In this document: positions 36,882-49,600 of the stretch, in pieces | Layout of the letters: each line of letters opens with the position of its first letter | Numbering within the stretch: the first letter of the stretch is position 1 | Source of the DNA: Thamnaconus septentrionalis | Taxonomy: Eukaryota; Chordata; Actinopteri; Tetraodontiformes; Monacanthidae | NCBI GenBank assembly: GCA_009823395.1 | Contig: CM020518.1 | Span: 10,902,501-10,966,500, forward strand | DNA length: 64,000 bases | Reading direction: 5' to 3' | Program-made: the position numbers and the translations under genes | Notes under the pieces: model-generated | What the model was told of the DNA's origin: nothing | Seen by the model: only the letters and a program-made list of their open reading frames with translations | Databases searched by the model: none

Positions 36882-38215
36882 CAACCACCGCAGTCGTGCG
36901 GTCCTTCACCAGGGGGCGGCGTGTCAATTGGCAGGGGTGCCGTCGGTCCTGGCGCAAAGTCCCTGGGTCGTGAAAAAGAAATAACGACTCTGAAACTATC
37001 ATTTATGGGTAGAAACACTACATTGTGTTGCTATAAATAACTGGCTTGCAAGGGATTGCAACGTGATCTGCGGTTGGCCTGAGTAATTGAAACAATGAGA
37101 CGGTCGAACGCAGTCTTTATATCGAGCCCTGCAACACACGTGCCCAGTTGCGGTGCGCCAACGAGCCCAACGGCCAGCAAGTATTCGTCCTCGTAGCTGT
37201 TTACTGGCCTGTGCACGGCAGTCAAAGTAAAATGAGCGTAACTGGGGAGGGGGGTGAAAAATGGAGAGGCTGCAAAAAGTGCTCCACAGGCCTTTACCCA
37301 ACACAAAAACCTATTTTTGTGTTGGGTTTTTTTTTGCCCTCGTTGAGAGAGAGATTGCTGCTCGTGTGGCGAATGAGAAAGCGCAGGGCTATATTTTGAG
37401 TTGGAGCCAAACTTTTATGAGAAAGTGGAATTAAACTTGTTACGGCCGCTTCCTTTTCTCTACGAGGCATATTTGTGGATAACAGTGCCCCCTCCTCCCC
37501 CTCCCGTCCTTCCCCCGCTGTTCTTCCCCCGTCTTGGGGTGAACCAGGGTTTCATTTCACTCCGCTTCGAAAAATTGCCATTAGATTTTATCCAGATGAA
37601 AGTGCGGTCTTGTGGCTGCGCTGCGGGGCTTTTGTCTGCGGGAAGGTTCGGCTTTAAATAAGAGATTTCTTCTTGCCCGTGCCATCATGTGCTAAAAGTT
37701 AGCCAGACGCAGGGGCCGCGTGCTGCAGGATGTGCATACTTCACAGCATATTCTGCCATACATTTAAATCTAATTCCCAGGGAGGAAACACTTCCTGCCG
37801 TCAGGCCTCGTTCAAGACACTTCTCCCCCCTGCCCCATATATTTTTTGCTCTGTTAATGTTGACTCGAGGGCTGTGCGCATAGTGTGTCCTGTTGTAGTG
37901 TATTCACAAACTTGCAAACACGCTTGCACAGAGACTTCATTGTCGTGTGTGTTTGTATGTCTGCAAGGGGAGCTTCCATTTAAACCTTTCGATGAGACGA
38001 TATTTTGGCAAAATGAGGTAATTTTGGTCACTTTTCGGGCTAATTCAGGCTCTTTGGTAGACTAACGTGTCGTTGAGAGGTTTGATCAGCTCTCTGCATA
38101 GCTGCATAACTAGTGCACGGTGAGGTTGTTAATAGCGCCAAACAAGGGCTTTTGCGTCATGAAAATATAACATTGTAAAGCCTTAAAAAGTTCAGAGCAA
38201 AAGTCTTTACCTACA

Positions 38216-38239
38216 TTTTTTTTTTTTTTTTTTTTTTTG
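38216..38239. repeat. poly-T tract
   Basis: About 23 consecutive T, perhaps the A-tail of a minus-strand retroposon, though no body is recognisable. Confidence 0.85.
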
Positions 38240-39770
38240 ATTATGTATAGTCAAATAAGCAGTTGAGAGCTAATTTGACTGGATAGAAATTGCTTTCTTT
38301 CACAGCCGGGAGATAATCCTCCACCCGCAACCCTTCTCAGTACTCTTGAACTCAAGCTGTTGTTGTTGTCTGGCTGCAGAAACTAGCCACCTCTCTCGTT
38401 CGTGCAGTTTTTTGTCCCTTTGGTGAAAGGTTGTCTTTGTTTCGTAACCCTCCGCAACTCGCCCCGGCGTTCGTGGATGATTGATCACTTTGTATTCCTG
38501 CGTAGGGCCCGAAACCTGTTCCATTTTCATTCCAGGCGGCTTGCTGGCAGGCTCGCCAGCTGCATGGATAAATTTGTCGCTGGTTTTTCTCCTTTGCTCC
38601 ATTTTATGACATTTGCTTTCTGGGACTCAATCAACTACACCTCTGTGCATTGTTCTGGAACAGTAACCTGCTTGTCATCGCAATACATTCATTACAGCTC
38701 TTTCAGTGTCGGCAGAACCTGTTACTTGCTGATTCGCCGCACGGCACTGCAACTTACATACCTGTTGAACTAAAAGGCTTTTATGGAGACTTGTGTGTTG
38801 GTTCCTCGACTCTGAAATTCAAGTCAACCTGTTCATGTAAGCTTTTGCTATACATTGGCACACCTGCTCTTGCAACATCAACACAATTTAGATTTTACGA
38901 ATGTGAAATTTTACACTTTTAAGAGCAAGTAGGAGGCAATTTATTATACTTTAAAACTATACAAGCTGTGAATAGCCCCCTCCAACAAGAAAAGGATGGA
39001 TTTGACACAAGTCAGAAAAACAATGAACGGTATGCTGCCTGTCCTGCTCCCCAAGAAGTCAAGGACAGCGGCACTGGATTAGTCGGCCAGGTGGTGAAGT
39101 TCCAGAGAAGATTTAAATGACACAACTCATGTGCTCACACTGGCATCGACAGAGTTTGCGACTCTGAAATCCTTTTAGTGAGTACTTTTCAGACCTGATA
39201 TCACATGCTCACATTTAGGCGGCGTCACTATTACAATGTGAGGAAACGGACAATGACCACGATCAAAAGGAGGAGTGGAAGAAGTGAAGGAAAGCGGTAG
39301 CCGAGGATGAAGCCGCTGAGAATTTAAGTGTCTGCTCTTTATTGGATCTGACGACAGCGTCCAAACAAACCTGGATAATGTTGCATCACAACTGCGCAGA
39401 GAATTCGCTAGAGCTGCATTGTGTCGAGGGAAGACATGTCATGGAGTAACAACTCCAGCATTGATGCCCTGGTCTTTTAAAAGGTCTAACCAGAATCGTA
39501 ACCGTAACTGTAATGTCGATCACAAAACAGTTTTTAATTTCTGGTAAAAGGGGCCACAGGACATGTGTATACAGCCTGTGGGTCATTGTGTTTCACCCCT
39601 GAGCTGAAAAAAAAATGCACCTCGGTTTTTTGTGTCAACGTTTGACTTCTCCTGAGATGGAAACCAGTGATGTTTCTGCAAACAGCAAGAGGACAAAACA
39701 ACTACCAAATCACACCCATTTGTGCTAACCCGTGTTTCCACGAGAGGATCGCAGGCTGCTTGTGTAATGG

Positions 39771-39783
39771 GCGGTATAAAAGA
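39771..39783 (+). promoter_or_regulatory. isolated TATA-like core element
   Basis: 'GGGCGGTATAAAAGAGG' is a near-ideal TATA box with a GC-rich 5' flank. No start exon with a recognisable protein follows, so the call rests only on the motif. Confidence 0.25.
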
Positions 39784-40748
39784 GGAAGAAAGAGAGGGGA
39801 AAAAAAACTCAGAACAAGAAAGAAAAAGGCTGGAGGCGAAAAAAGACATGAAATTGCAGGGCAGGGAGACGGGACCACGTTGATGTGTGTGGCTGGAGCA
39901 ATCAGTCTCTGATTCGTCCTCAGGGCAATTTAGAGGCTTTCACCCAAAAACATTTTAGTGCTTTTTGCAATTTTGCAAGAATTGGAAACTTGTACTTCGA
40001 GTAATGGAACTTTTTTTATTTTTTTTTATTTTTTAGAAAGGGGTTGCACGTTTTGCACAAATCATCAAGCGATATTCTTCTCTAGACTTGGCGAAAGAAC
40101 GCGCTGTCGCCTCACAGCAAAGCAACTTTATGGGGGTTTTGTTGTCGTCTTTTTTTATACCGACTTGTGTGAACCCAACTGTCATTATCATATGCTGGTT
40201 GAAGAGGACGTTCTGCTCCCTTGTCAGCCTTCAAAACCGTGCTCTGGCAAAAAAAATAAATAAATCAAAATAAAATAAATGTGTGTTTAAAACACCACAA
40301 TCCGATGACAGTCAACGAAAACATGAGCAAGTTTCCTACGACCCAAACGGGGTTAAATTTCCTCAGCATAGCCAGGGACCGGTCACCGAAAAAGCCACAA
40401 GCCACGCACTTGGCAGCTCAAGCATACAAACGTGAACTGGCGCCAAATCCCAAAAGACACATAGAGAATCAAACATCTGCATTCTCTATTTCTGTCTTTG
40501 TCACCACTGGATATTACTTTTGTTTTTAATTTTGCACACTTAAATGAGCCAGAGGCCCAGAGATCCGGCACAGGGGAGGGCATGCGAAAAGTTCATTAAA
40601 CAGCATCGGAGTGGTCAGGTGACTGCGGTTATAAATAACAACGTGAGGGATTGCAGCAAAGCAGCAACCTCAGAAGGCTGCAAACCCAGTGGCGCAGCTC
40701 CATTTGGCCCCATTTGCTAGAAAAGGCCTCCCTGGTGGGCGGGGAGGT

Positions 40749-40760
40749 GCGTGTGTGAGT

Positions 40761-40806
<46 letters not shown>
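40749..40806. repeat. (GT)n microsatellite
   Basis: GT units, at first interrupted by GAGT, about 58 bp. Confidence 0.95.
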
Positions 40807-40812
<6 letters not shown>

Positions 40813-42905
40813 TGAGGGGGAGTGACACGACTGTGAGACAATAGGCAGGAAATGTTGTAGAGTGCGCCGCAAATGTATGCAAATTGTGCTTTTGTATGAC
40901 GTGAAGCCGTTTAGGATGTTTGTTTGGGGTGGCCTCGAACGCGGGCCCAGCGTTGGCGTCGGGCCGTGTGTGTGGCGTGCTCCGCAGTCTAAAACCCTGT
41001 GTGTGTGTGGGTGTCTGCGCGCGCGTGTGTGTGAGCCTAAGCCGAAGTGACTGCGAGAGGTGCAAACGGAGCCAGAACACGGCGTTGAGCTTGTTACACG
41101 CTCACAGGGAGAGGGGACGCGCGGCGGCGATGTTTGCCACTCGCTTGGATCATATGTAAATGTGCCGGCAAAGGCTGCAAGTGGGGCGGCGGTGGTGGCG
41201 GTGGGGAGGGGGACGGCGAGAGACTGTCAGAGGCCGCGTAGAGACGATGAGAGGCGAGAGTGTGAGAATGTCGAGAAACAAGTGGGGAAACTGGCAAGCG
41301 CCGCGACTTTGCTGCTCTTTCATCCCTTCCCCCAGTTCAGCCTCCAGGACATTGGGGTGGCAAGGAAAGCTGATCCAAATCAGGCTGTTGTTTACCTTGC
41401 TTTCTTGTTTACCTGCTCTACCCAGGTGACGTGCCTGCCGCGGTTTCGGGTGAAACTGCAGGCGGTAAAATGAGGTAATCCGAGCCAAAGGTGGGGCCGC
41501 GCAGGGAAGATGCAGCAGATTAGCTCTGACACAGGCTAATCTTTCGCCCCAATCGGGACAATAATTAAGGTCGCAGAACTTTGCGAGCGACACCGGCAGG
41601 TTTTCTGGTAGTGTGAGAATTCTGACTCACTGTCGATACACCGACTGGGAAATTTCATCTGGCCTTGCACATAGTTAAAAAAAAAATACAGCTGATTGTA
41701 AAGACCCAAATTGCTCTGACTAGCTTCTACATACAATACAACAGGTGGTGAAACTTTGAAGTTGGTTTGCCATCTGCCAATAAACCCCCAGAAAAGAGCA
41801 TGTCAAAAACTGCTGCACCTGCGGACAGTCTTGACATTTTTGGTGAATGAATTTGTACTAAATTTTGGAATAAGTTGTAGCAAATGCAGTCTTATCGCAG
41901 CCGTCACATGTTCAAGGACCCATAATATGCAGAAATCACTTTAACCACGTGTTTTGAGCCGCCCGAGAAAGGAGAAAAGTCCATCCTTTTTCCTATAGAT
42001 CCACCTGTCACAAAACACAATGTAAAATTGTAGAAATTAGCCCCCCTTGTGATGTCACAAGAGTCACTGATTCTTCAGCCTTGGCATGCATCTTCGTAGT
42101 GGAAACTCCAGATTTACCAACGGTACATTTTTGTGTTAACATTATTAAAGAGTTAAATAAAAAAAAACACTTGGGGATGGAGGTGTTACCATGTGGTAAT
42201 GGTTCTTAAAAATTCCTGGCAGCTACTTGGCCCACATACTAATAATAGTCGGCCCAAGGATGCCTGTGTTTCAGCCTTTTATACAGTGAATTCCCCGTGG
42301 AATTCCGGCCTGACCCCACGTGCCACACACAAGTGTCTTTGTCCCCAGAATATCCTCTCTTTTCTCCTCTTTTGTGCCGTCGGGCCTTTTTTCCCCAAAC
42401 AGAAATACAAATGTCTGGTCTCAATTGGGGATCCACTTGAGGAACCGAGAACAGAATTGTATCGCTCTAACGCAAAAAAAACCCTTCAAAAATAGGACGC
42501 GGCACCTTTTTTTTTTTTGTCCTCCACTGTTTTCAGACGTAAACACATCAAGCCATGAAAATAAACAGAGTGACGGCGGAGGTTGAGGGATTAGTGACGC
42601 AGACGGGGGGAGACAAACAAGAGAGGAAGATGAAAGGAGAGGCGTGTCGGAGCTGTCTGCAGGGGGAGAACTTCACCGCTCCGTTCTTTGTCCCGCCGTA
42701 ACTCTATAGCCCACATACCAGAGCGCTAACTCAGCCTGTCACTGCAGCCTTTGGGTTTCCGTCTCACCCCATTTTTAGACCCGTCGCCTCTTTCTCTTTT
42801 GTGCCACCCATTGTCGAGGAGGACGCTCTCAGACGCTGTCCGCTGGGGCCGCGCCTTCTCAACCCCAGTTCAGGTCTTAAGAGTGGCATTTTTTTCACTT
42901 TGCAG

Positions 42906-42964
42906 GGAATGCGACAAATTGCGGCGCCGCTGCAGGAAAAGCAGGTTATTAGGAAGATGCAGAG
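42906..42964 (+). other. candidate 59-bp exon, coding status unclear
   Basis: A strong acceptor ('ggcatttttttcactttgcag') and a good donor ('cagag|gtaaac') bracket 59 bases. Two frames are open (one reads GMRQIAAPLQEKQVIRKMQR), but the phase-1 frame required by the dab2ip leaders hits a TAG. If real it would be a 5' UTR exon, a poison exon or part of another transcript. Confidence 0.3.
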
Positions 42965-43533
42965 GTAAACACAGGTGACGGGGGGGAAAGGCGGTCATAA
43001 AAGATAAAGCGATGTGTGATGTGTGTTGGGATGAAAGGCACAAAGCATTGAGACGCTCCATGACAAGGAGGGCTCTTCAAAGCGAAGTTCAAGCGGCAAT
43101 AAAAAAAAGGAAAAAGCCACCGCAGTTTTGATAGGGAAATTATAGAGGGCACAAATGAAAGGCCTCGCATGAAAGTGGATAAAAATGTCTTTACATTTAA
43201 TCTTTTTTAAGGTCATAAAGCACAACTCTTGACGAGGTGTGAAGCCAGACTTTCAAAACTTGTGCGTTCCTCTGGTTTTGAAGCCGTCTCCTCACTGACA
43301 GCATGACTCGTCTTGTCAGCAGGGACCACCCCAGTCTTTTATTTGTTTCTGGAGGCCCTCAGCTTCTTAAATTGTTAAGGGGAATTATGCAACATATTTT
43401 TTTTTTTACCCTCTTTGAAGCTCTATAAATGTTTTATAGACTGGGAAGCTTCTAATTTGAAGCTCGGATGGGGTGAATGGGCTGTGCGGGGTGGTGAAGA
43501 GAGAAATTTTTGTCGAGACAATTCACAAAATGA

Positions 43534-43540
43534 CCCCCCC

Positions 43541-43578
<38 letters not shown>
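43534..43578. repeat. poly-C followed by (CA)n
   Basis: A run of about ten C passes into CA units and then an A tract. Confidence 0.95.
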
Positions 43579-43582
<4 letters not shown>

Positions 43583-45090
43583 AAATTGCCGTAGACAGCT
43601 CTAGACGATTTTTGGATGTTGCACCATATTGCAAAGTAACCGCATGGCAAAATATGTCAAACACTCGTCCTCACAACAAAATCAAGCATGCCTCAAACTC
43701 ACAACACACCGCTGGGAGAGGCCAAGGGATGTTCAGATGTGGAAAACATATGAAAGCAATAAATCTGGATATGTATCATTTCGTCAACCTTGTCACAGGC
43801 TGGCAAAGGCCCAGAACGATTAGAATCACTTCATATTTACCGGATGCGTGAGGAAAAGGGTCTGTTTGTACTTAGGTTTTTTTTTTTTTTTTTTGGAATA
43901 CGGAGCGAAGGAAACATTAGCTGTCATCGCTTTAAGGGCCACGCCCTCTTGCTCAAGGCCTAATAATAAGGACTAATTACAGACTCAACATATTTTAAAT
44001 TAAGTAACACAATGGAACTGTCAAAATCAATCAAATTACCCAAAACAGAAAACACTTAATGTTCCATACGGGAACACATTTCAAGAGTAAGGCGGTGACT
44101 TACGCTGTTTAATGACTTTGAAATAAATATTGACAAATTGTTTTAAGCACACAGCAACAGTACGTACAGACGACGTAGGGTTTTTACTTTTTGACTGCAA
44201 GCGCTCAGTTCTTGCTCTGGTGATATCCAGAGCAAGATGGAGCCAGAGTACACGTGCCTCCATCATGAGTTGCAAAATTAGAATTAATTAAATATATATA
44301 TAGATTAGATATCTAAGTGTTTGTGTGAGTGTGAGTGTGTGAATGTGAGTGTTGGGGGAATGGTTGTCTGTCACTTCTGTGGACAAATGCCTGGGTTGAC
44401 AAATGTGTGGCCAAGGACAGAAGCCGAAACATGAGAGTCCTGCCAGAGGGATGGAGAGATGGAGGAAGGGGAGGGAGGGGCGGTGCAAGGGGAGGGGCAC
44501 CAGTCATCTGGACATCACATTACCCCCCAACCTGATGACATCACCCTTCTCATTTACAACAGAGAATCAAAAGAATTCCAATGCTTGATTTGTTTGGTTT
44601 AGTAATACCAGCAGCTTGCCAGATACCAAACAGTCTGAAAAATATTTAAAACTGCTGATATTTTTCACACCTCTGACATTTGGCAACTCTTTATTTTGGT
44701 AGGTATTTTTTTTAATCTTGCAAACAACAGTCCAGATTTCAAAACACGGTCATACCATCAGAAATTTTTGCCAGTGCAAGCGTCGTTCCTTGAAGTACAT
44801 TGTGTATTTATATGTGTAAAACAAAACAACCTGAGACACAGACACAAGTTTCTGGATCCATTAGAACCACCCTGAATCCATAGTCATATATTTAGTATTA
44901 GATATTATAATAGCTTTATTGTTATTATTACAACATTGTAGAACAACACATTTTTGCTGACAGCCAAGCTAACTTCCGCTAAAGCAGAGTGTCTCGGAAT
45001 CAGCTCCGTGTTAAATCTCAGCAGGAGCTGCAGCTGGGCGATTCAAAAATCCGAGGCTGCCACTGTACATGCAGAGGTACAGAGCTGAGG

Positions 45091-45489
45091 CCCCGCTTGG
45101 CCCCGCGGTTTTCGGTCGACCGCGGCGAGCCCTCCCATTGGCTGCGGGCGTCAGGCAGGAATTCGCACCAGTCCCCGCCCTCTCCCTTTCCTCCTCCTCC
45201 TGCCGGCGGAGGGTGCTGCTGCTGGGGCACGACGGCGCACCCCCCCACCCTCCCTTCCCGCCGCACACACTCACACACAGTAACACACACTGTGTATTTC
45301 ACATTCAATGTGTGTGTAGTTTACCACACGAGAGAAACCGGGGTTTAAAAAATTACGGTCCCTACTTTCCGTTTGTCGGTCGCGTTGGGGGGGGAGGGCA
45401 GTTTTGTTTTTAGTTCCTCCGAGGCCAAGCACCGGAGGGGGAGGAAGGTGAGACCTGCGAAGTCGTCAATATCCCGGCTGTAGTTTACG

Positions 45490-45491
<2 letters not shown>
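45091..45491 (+). promoter_or_regulatory. CpG-rich promoter-like region before the 45.6 kb exon
   Basis: High G+C with many CpGs ('ggtcgaccgcggcgagcc', 'cctgccggcggagg') and an inverted CCAAT box ('cccattggctgc', near 45136). It leads into a (CA)n run and then a spliced-looking leader. Promoter function is inferred from composition and position. Confidence 0.4.

Positions 45492-45566
<75 letters not shown>
45492..45566. repeat. long (CA)n microsatellite
   Basis: About 75 bp of pure CA units directly before the predicted leader exon. Confidence 0.97.
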
Positions 45567-45567
<1 letters not shown>

Positions 45568-45769
45568 TTGCTCATTCCTCCGCAGTCTGAATGAGTGCGG
45601 AGGGAGCAGTGGGGCCGCGGAGCGGGACAGAGGGCAGCAGCGGGAGGAGGAGGACGAATCTCTGGAGCCCCGACTTGTTGCTGCTGCCGCTGCTTCTCCC
45701 GGTTCTCCGTGTGGATTAAAGGGATGGTATCCCCTCCGCTTTCCCTGCGGCCGCGGGACCTTGTCTGAG
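45567..45769 (+). other. putative non-coding first exon (5' UTR)
   Basis: A CpG-rich leader ends at a strong donor 'ctgag|gtgagc'. Both ATGs in it are closed before the donor: one at 45591 runs 42 codons to TAA at 45719, and one at 45724 stops at 45768. It therefore looks like a 5' UTR exon. It lies inside the dab2ip locus on the same strand and may be another alternative leader of that gene, or of an antisense-free non-coding transcript. The left edge is not determined. Confidence 0.4.
45591..45719 (+). CDS. 42-codon uORF in the 45.6 kb leader
   Basis: MSAEGAVGPRSG... with an RRR segment and a leucine-rich end (LLLLPLLLPVL). The composition follows the CpG- and GCTGCT-rich DNA, so it may be chance. 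No known protein recognised. Confidence 0.2.
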   Translation: MSAEGAVGPRSGTEGSSGRRRTNLWSPDLLLLPLLLPVLRVD

Positions 45770-46650
45770 GTGAGCACTAGTTTTTTGTTTGTTTTCTCTC
45801 CTTACCGGCTAATTTGTGATTTAATTCTTTTTTTAAACGTAGCTCTGATATCCACGAGGGTCCCCCCCCCCCTCTCTTGCTCCCTTTTTGGTAGAATGGC
45901 GGAGATTGAGGGGTTGATCCGGAGCCGAGACGAACTTCTTTTTCACGTGTGGATGTATAAAAGAGGGAGTTTTCTTATTCTGGGAGCAATGGGGGGATTT
46001 TGGGATACAAAGCGTCCAAACAAACTGGAACGAGAGCTTTTAGAAAGTGGGATAGCAGAAGATAATACAAGTCACAACACTCTTCTTCCATTCTTGGCTG
46101 TTTGTTTGCAGACCTTTTGCAGACTCAGACATGCACCCCGACCATGCCTTGAACCTTCCTGTTTGTATGTGTGTAATTAATGAGTTGTCCGATTCCCAAA
46201 AGCTACAAGGCGGTGTATAAATGCTTTCAAGAGTGTGTAGCCTCCATTTAGCAGCTGCTGGCATGATTAGACTGCCCCCCCTTCCCTTCTCAGTCCTGTG
46301 CCACAGGTAGTTGTAGTCTCAGGCAGCAGCAGTAGCAGCAGCAGCTGGCTTGCAATGTGTGCAGCCCCATCATCATTCCTTCACCAACATGTGTTTACAT
46401 GCAGCACTTCTATTACACACACACTCTGAGGTACAAAACATCAACCATTTAGAAAGTTGCCCTGCAGGCAGTAGATTGCTGTAGACAGATGGTATTTGTA
46501 CAATAAGATATATTCATGGGGATGCTTTTTTTTTTTAATGTTGCATGTTTATGGGAGGTTGTTCTTGAGGTGTTTTCCTTCTCTTAGTGGTTGTGCAGTG
46601 TGTCCGGGCGTGGGGTGGGTATTGTTGTCCTATTATTAGAGCAAGCGGCC

Positions 46651-46687
<37 letters not shown>

Positions 46688-49600
46688 TGTGGGGAAGGAA
46701 GTAGACTCGGAACAGCAGGAGAGGGGGGATTACTGGGGAAAACTGAGTGGGAATCATGGACAGACGAGAATGACATTCCAAAGGTGGAAAAGTCACTGGT
46801 GGGAAAGATGAGAAAGCAACACCAGCAGGCTACTGGGTGAGCGTAGATCATAAGAAAACAGAGGCTGGAGGTCAACGGGGATCTGGATTTAGACTGTCTG
46901 CAATTGCAGATTATGGCTTTTCCACTGCTTTGGATGACTTGGTTGATGACAGTGTACAGCTTTTTTTCCCCCCCCAGTGCCAAGTTGCCTTTATGGAGTT
47001 TCTGTTGATTGAAATATATCAGCATTTAGCTTGCTGCAAACCTTGGCTTCAGTAAACAGTTTTGTCTGCCACTTGGAAAGACGTCTTCAGGACACTGTAG
47101 TTGCTGTCTGTCCTTCACTGGCTTGCGCTAGTTCTACCTGCTACAATGTCTCCTCTGTAGACTTAGTAACTGAATGAAACTTGGCATTCTTCTGCAGAAA
47201 AAGGAAAACAGACTGGTGGTCTTGCCAATTGCAACTTCAGATTATTGTTGCTGGTTGTTTTTCTGGTACTGGTACAAATAATAGAAAAGGATGAAAAACC
47301 CCACAGTCCCAGAGAATCCCTGTAATCCTTCGCTGAGAGACGTGAAACTCAGCGGTTGCCTTTTTGCTTGATACATGATTTCGTAACCGTCGGGGTCGTG
47401 TGATATATTCAGGGTCGGGTGATATATTTTCTGTCGATCAACCAATCAGCTAATTGCCTTGGCACCCGCAAAGCTTCCGTAATGTACTGCAGACTTGCCA
47501 GGAGGGCAGCTTTACTCTAAATAAATGAATGTACACAAAGCGCAACCCAATTTAATCCGTCATCGTGTCAGTTGGCTCGCTCGGTCTACTCAAACATCCT
47601 TATCTCTGGAAGTCCAGATAGCAGAAGCTGACCAAGTGTTCTTCTGCAGTGAAAGTGGAAGATAGGAAGCACTTGGTGATTGACTGCTGGGATAAACTGC
47701 TGCTGCAACAAGCACGGAGATAAAATCATCCTGGAGTTACTCACGTACCCCTGCTACGTTGGGCGAGTCTCTGTTTTGTGCTTGAGTGAAATGTCTCAAC
47801 GGGGGTTGTAGAAATTAAGCAAAGCCATCGAGACCCTGCTTAAGCGATATAGAGGAAGGAAAATGGGAATGCCACATACATTATGCACGTCTTGTAATTG
47901 CATTACATGCCGTGTATGAATAAATAATTGTCTTTAGTGCAAAGCGAATTAGCTCGTGTCGTCCTCATCCGCTAGGCTTTTTGTTGCTCATTACTCGGTG
48001 ATAAGAATACTGTGATTTCACTCAAGTTCACAGTGAACATTCTCACCTGATTGTATTGACTTAACTTGACGACAAACATCATTTAGCTCGGTCTTGGCTG
48101 ACATTGTTATTGCAAACCCGTTGTAAATTTGCACTTCACCAAATACAGAAGTTAAAATTGTCACCTCTGCATCTGTGCAAGGTTGAAGGAGATTCTAGTC
48201 CTGGAAAATATGGATAAAAAAGAATATCGTCTAAATGGATCGACTCCTTAATAATCCAGCTGGAGCCCATATGGAGTGGTTCGTATTTGAACGCCACCAA
48301 CCCTTCTCAGATGTGGCCCAAGAAAGGGCTTCAATCCTGACCGAGCTCCGTGGCGTCTATCCTCCCCATTCAAGCCGCCAGATAAATGCGAGTATGATCT
48401 CACCCTCTGGTTGCATTCATGTAGGTTTAGAATTTGGAAAGGCCCACTGCAGCGTCAGCATGTGTGCCACCAACCCTAGCTACACTAGAAGCTTCTATCA
48501 CTGGGAAGCGGAGTGAACTGCTGTCAAATAGATAATTCCCTGTTACCTGGCTGAATGTGAGATTTTCTGAGTTTGTTGATACCAGGCAGTTGCTCTGCTG
48601 TAAAAAAAAAAATGTCTCTGCCATGCTTCATACACGTTATAGCTATTAAAACATAACAAAGTCGTAGACAATGGTATTTTTCTGCTCATTTGTTGTGACT
48701 ATATTAAATATTGTTGCAGCATCTTAATGCATTATCCTCCAGTCTTTTTGGCTGCTCTGGCCTTTTCCTGGTATCTCTCTTGACATAATCAGCAAATTAT
48801 ACCCTTTGATAATGCTGAACCGCTGATGACCCGTGACTCATGATGATGCATGCGATGAACTTCTCCATGCCATAATTAACAGCCTATCAAGTGGTGTGCA
48901 CGACAGAATTGAGTTGCAGCTACTGTGCGATTACTGATTTTCACTGATGGCAATTGTGTTGTTTGTGTGTCAGTAACATGAATATCAAGTTTGTGCATAT
49001 TAAGCTGTATATGGTATTTTTTGTAAACATTTACTTTGCATGGCCAGAATAATGTCTCTATGGCAACTGGTATAATTTCAGTAGATGTTTGAAATGAGGT
49101 CAGTCCATATCATTTAAACTAATCATGCAAAGTCAATGTAACGTGGTAATCTGAAACCAGTGGGTGTCAGTGATACAACCATGGCAAGCTCATGCATGAC
49201 ACCAGTAAACCATTGTCAGCGAAGCGTAATGCAATTAAGTCCTCACGAGTCGTCGACGCTCCCTGGGACTGTGTGCATGGGTTTTGCATTTATTTCGCTG
49301 GCGTGAAGGTGGTTGCAGTGTGTACGCTGTATCGTCCGAGGGAGGCTTGCGTGTGTTGACGCAAGCGTCGAGCAGGAGCGAGACCACCCATTAAGTTTTC
49401 ATCGTGACAAAGATAACAGAGGACATAGTTGAGGTTTTTCCCGCTGCGGGCCTTGTTTTTTGCTGCAGTTCACAGTTGTGGTTTGAATTCAGTCGCGCTG
49501 GGAGCACACAAGTATACGTGCCCGTCTTTTTTTGCATCGAATGACTAAGCCGTCCTTCACACTCCGTCCTGTTTTTCCACACCGCGCGCATAATGGCTCA

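Larger units (their letters stand above)
35366..45090 (+). other. dab2ip: dab2ip intron 3, middle part, no assigned gene
   Basis: No coding exon recognised apart from the splice-bounded candidate at 42906. The stretch contains G-runs at 36849, a long T tract at 38216, a TATA-like element at 39775, (GT)n at 40749 and C/CA repeats at 43534. Several long open frames on both strands near 36.6-37.0 and 41.0-41.6 kb follow high G+C or repeats. Confidence 0.5.

Noticed and set aside
41060..41593. Long overlapping open frames on both strands near 41.1-41.6 kb
   Set aside because: Both strands are open at once in CpG- and GGC-rich DNA; no acceptor/donor pair or known motif.
45345..45777. Minus-strand frames with long Cys-Val repeats
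   Set aside because: These are translations of the (CA)n microsatellite; the same applies to the frames at 40670, 43423, 55054 and 63400.
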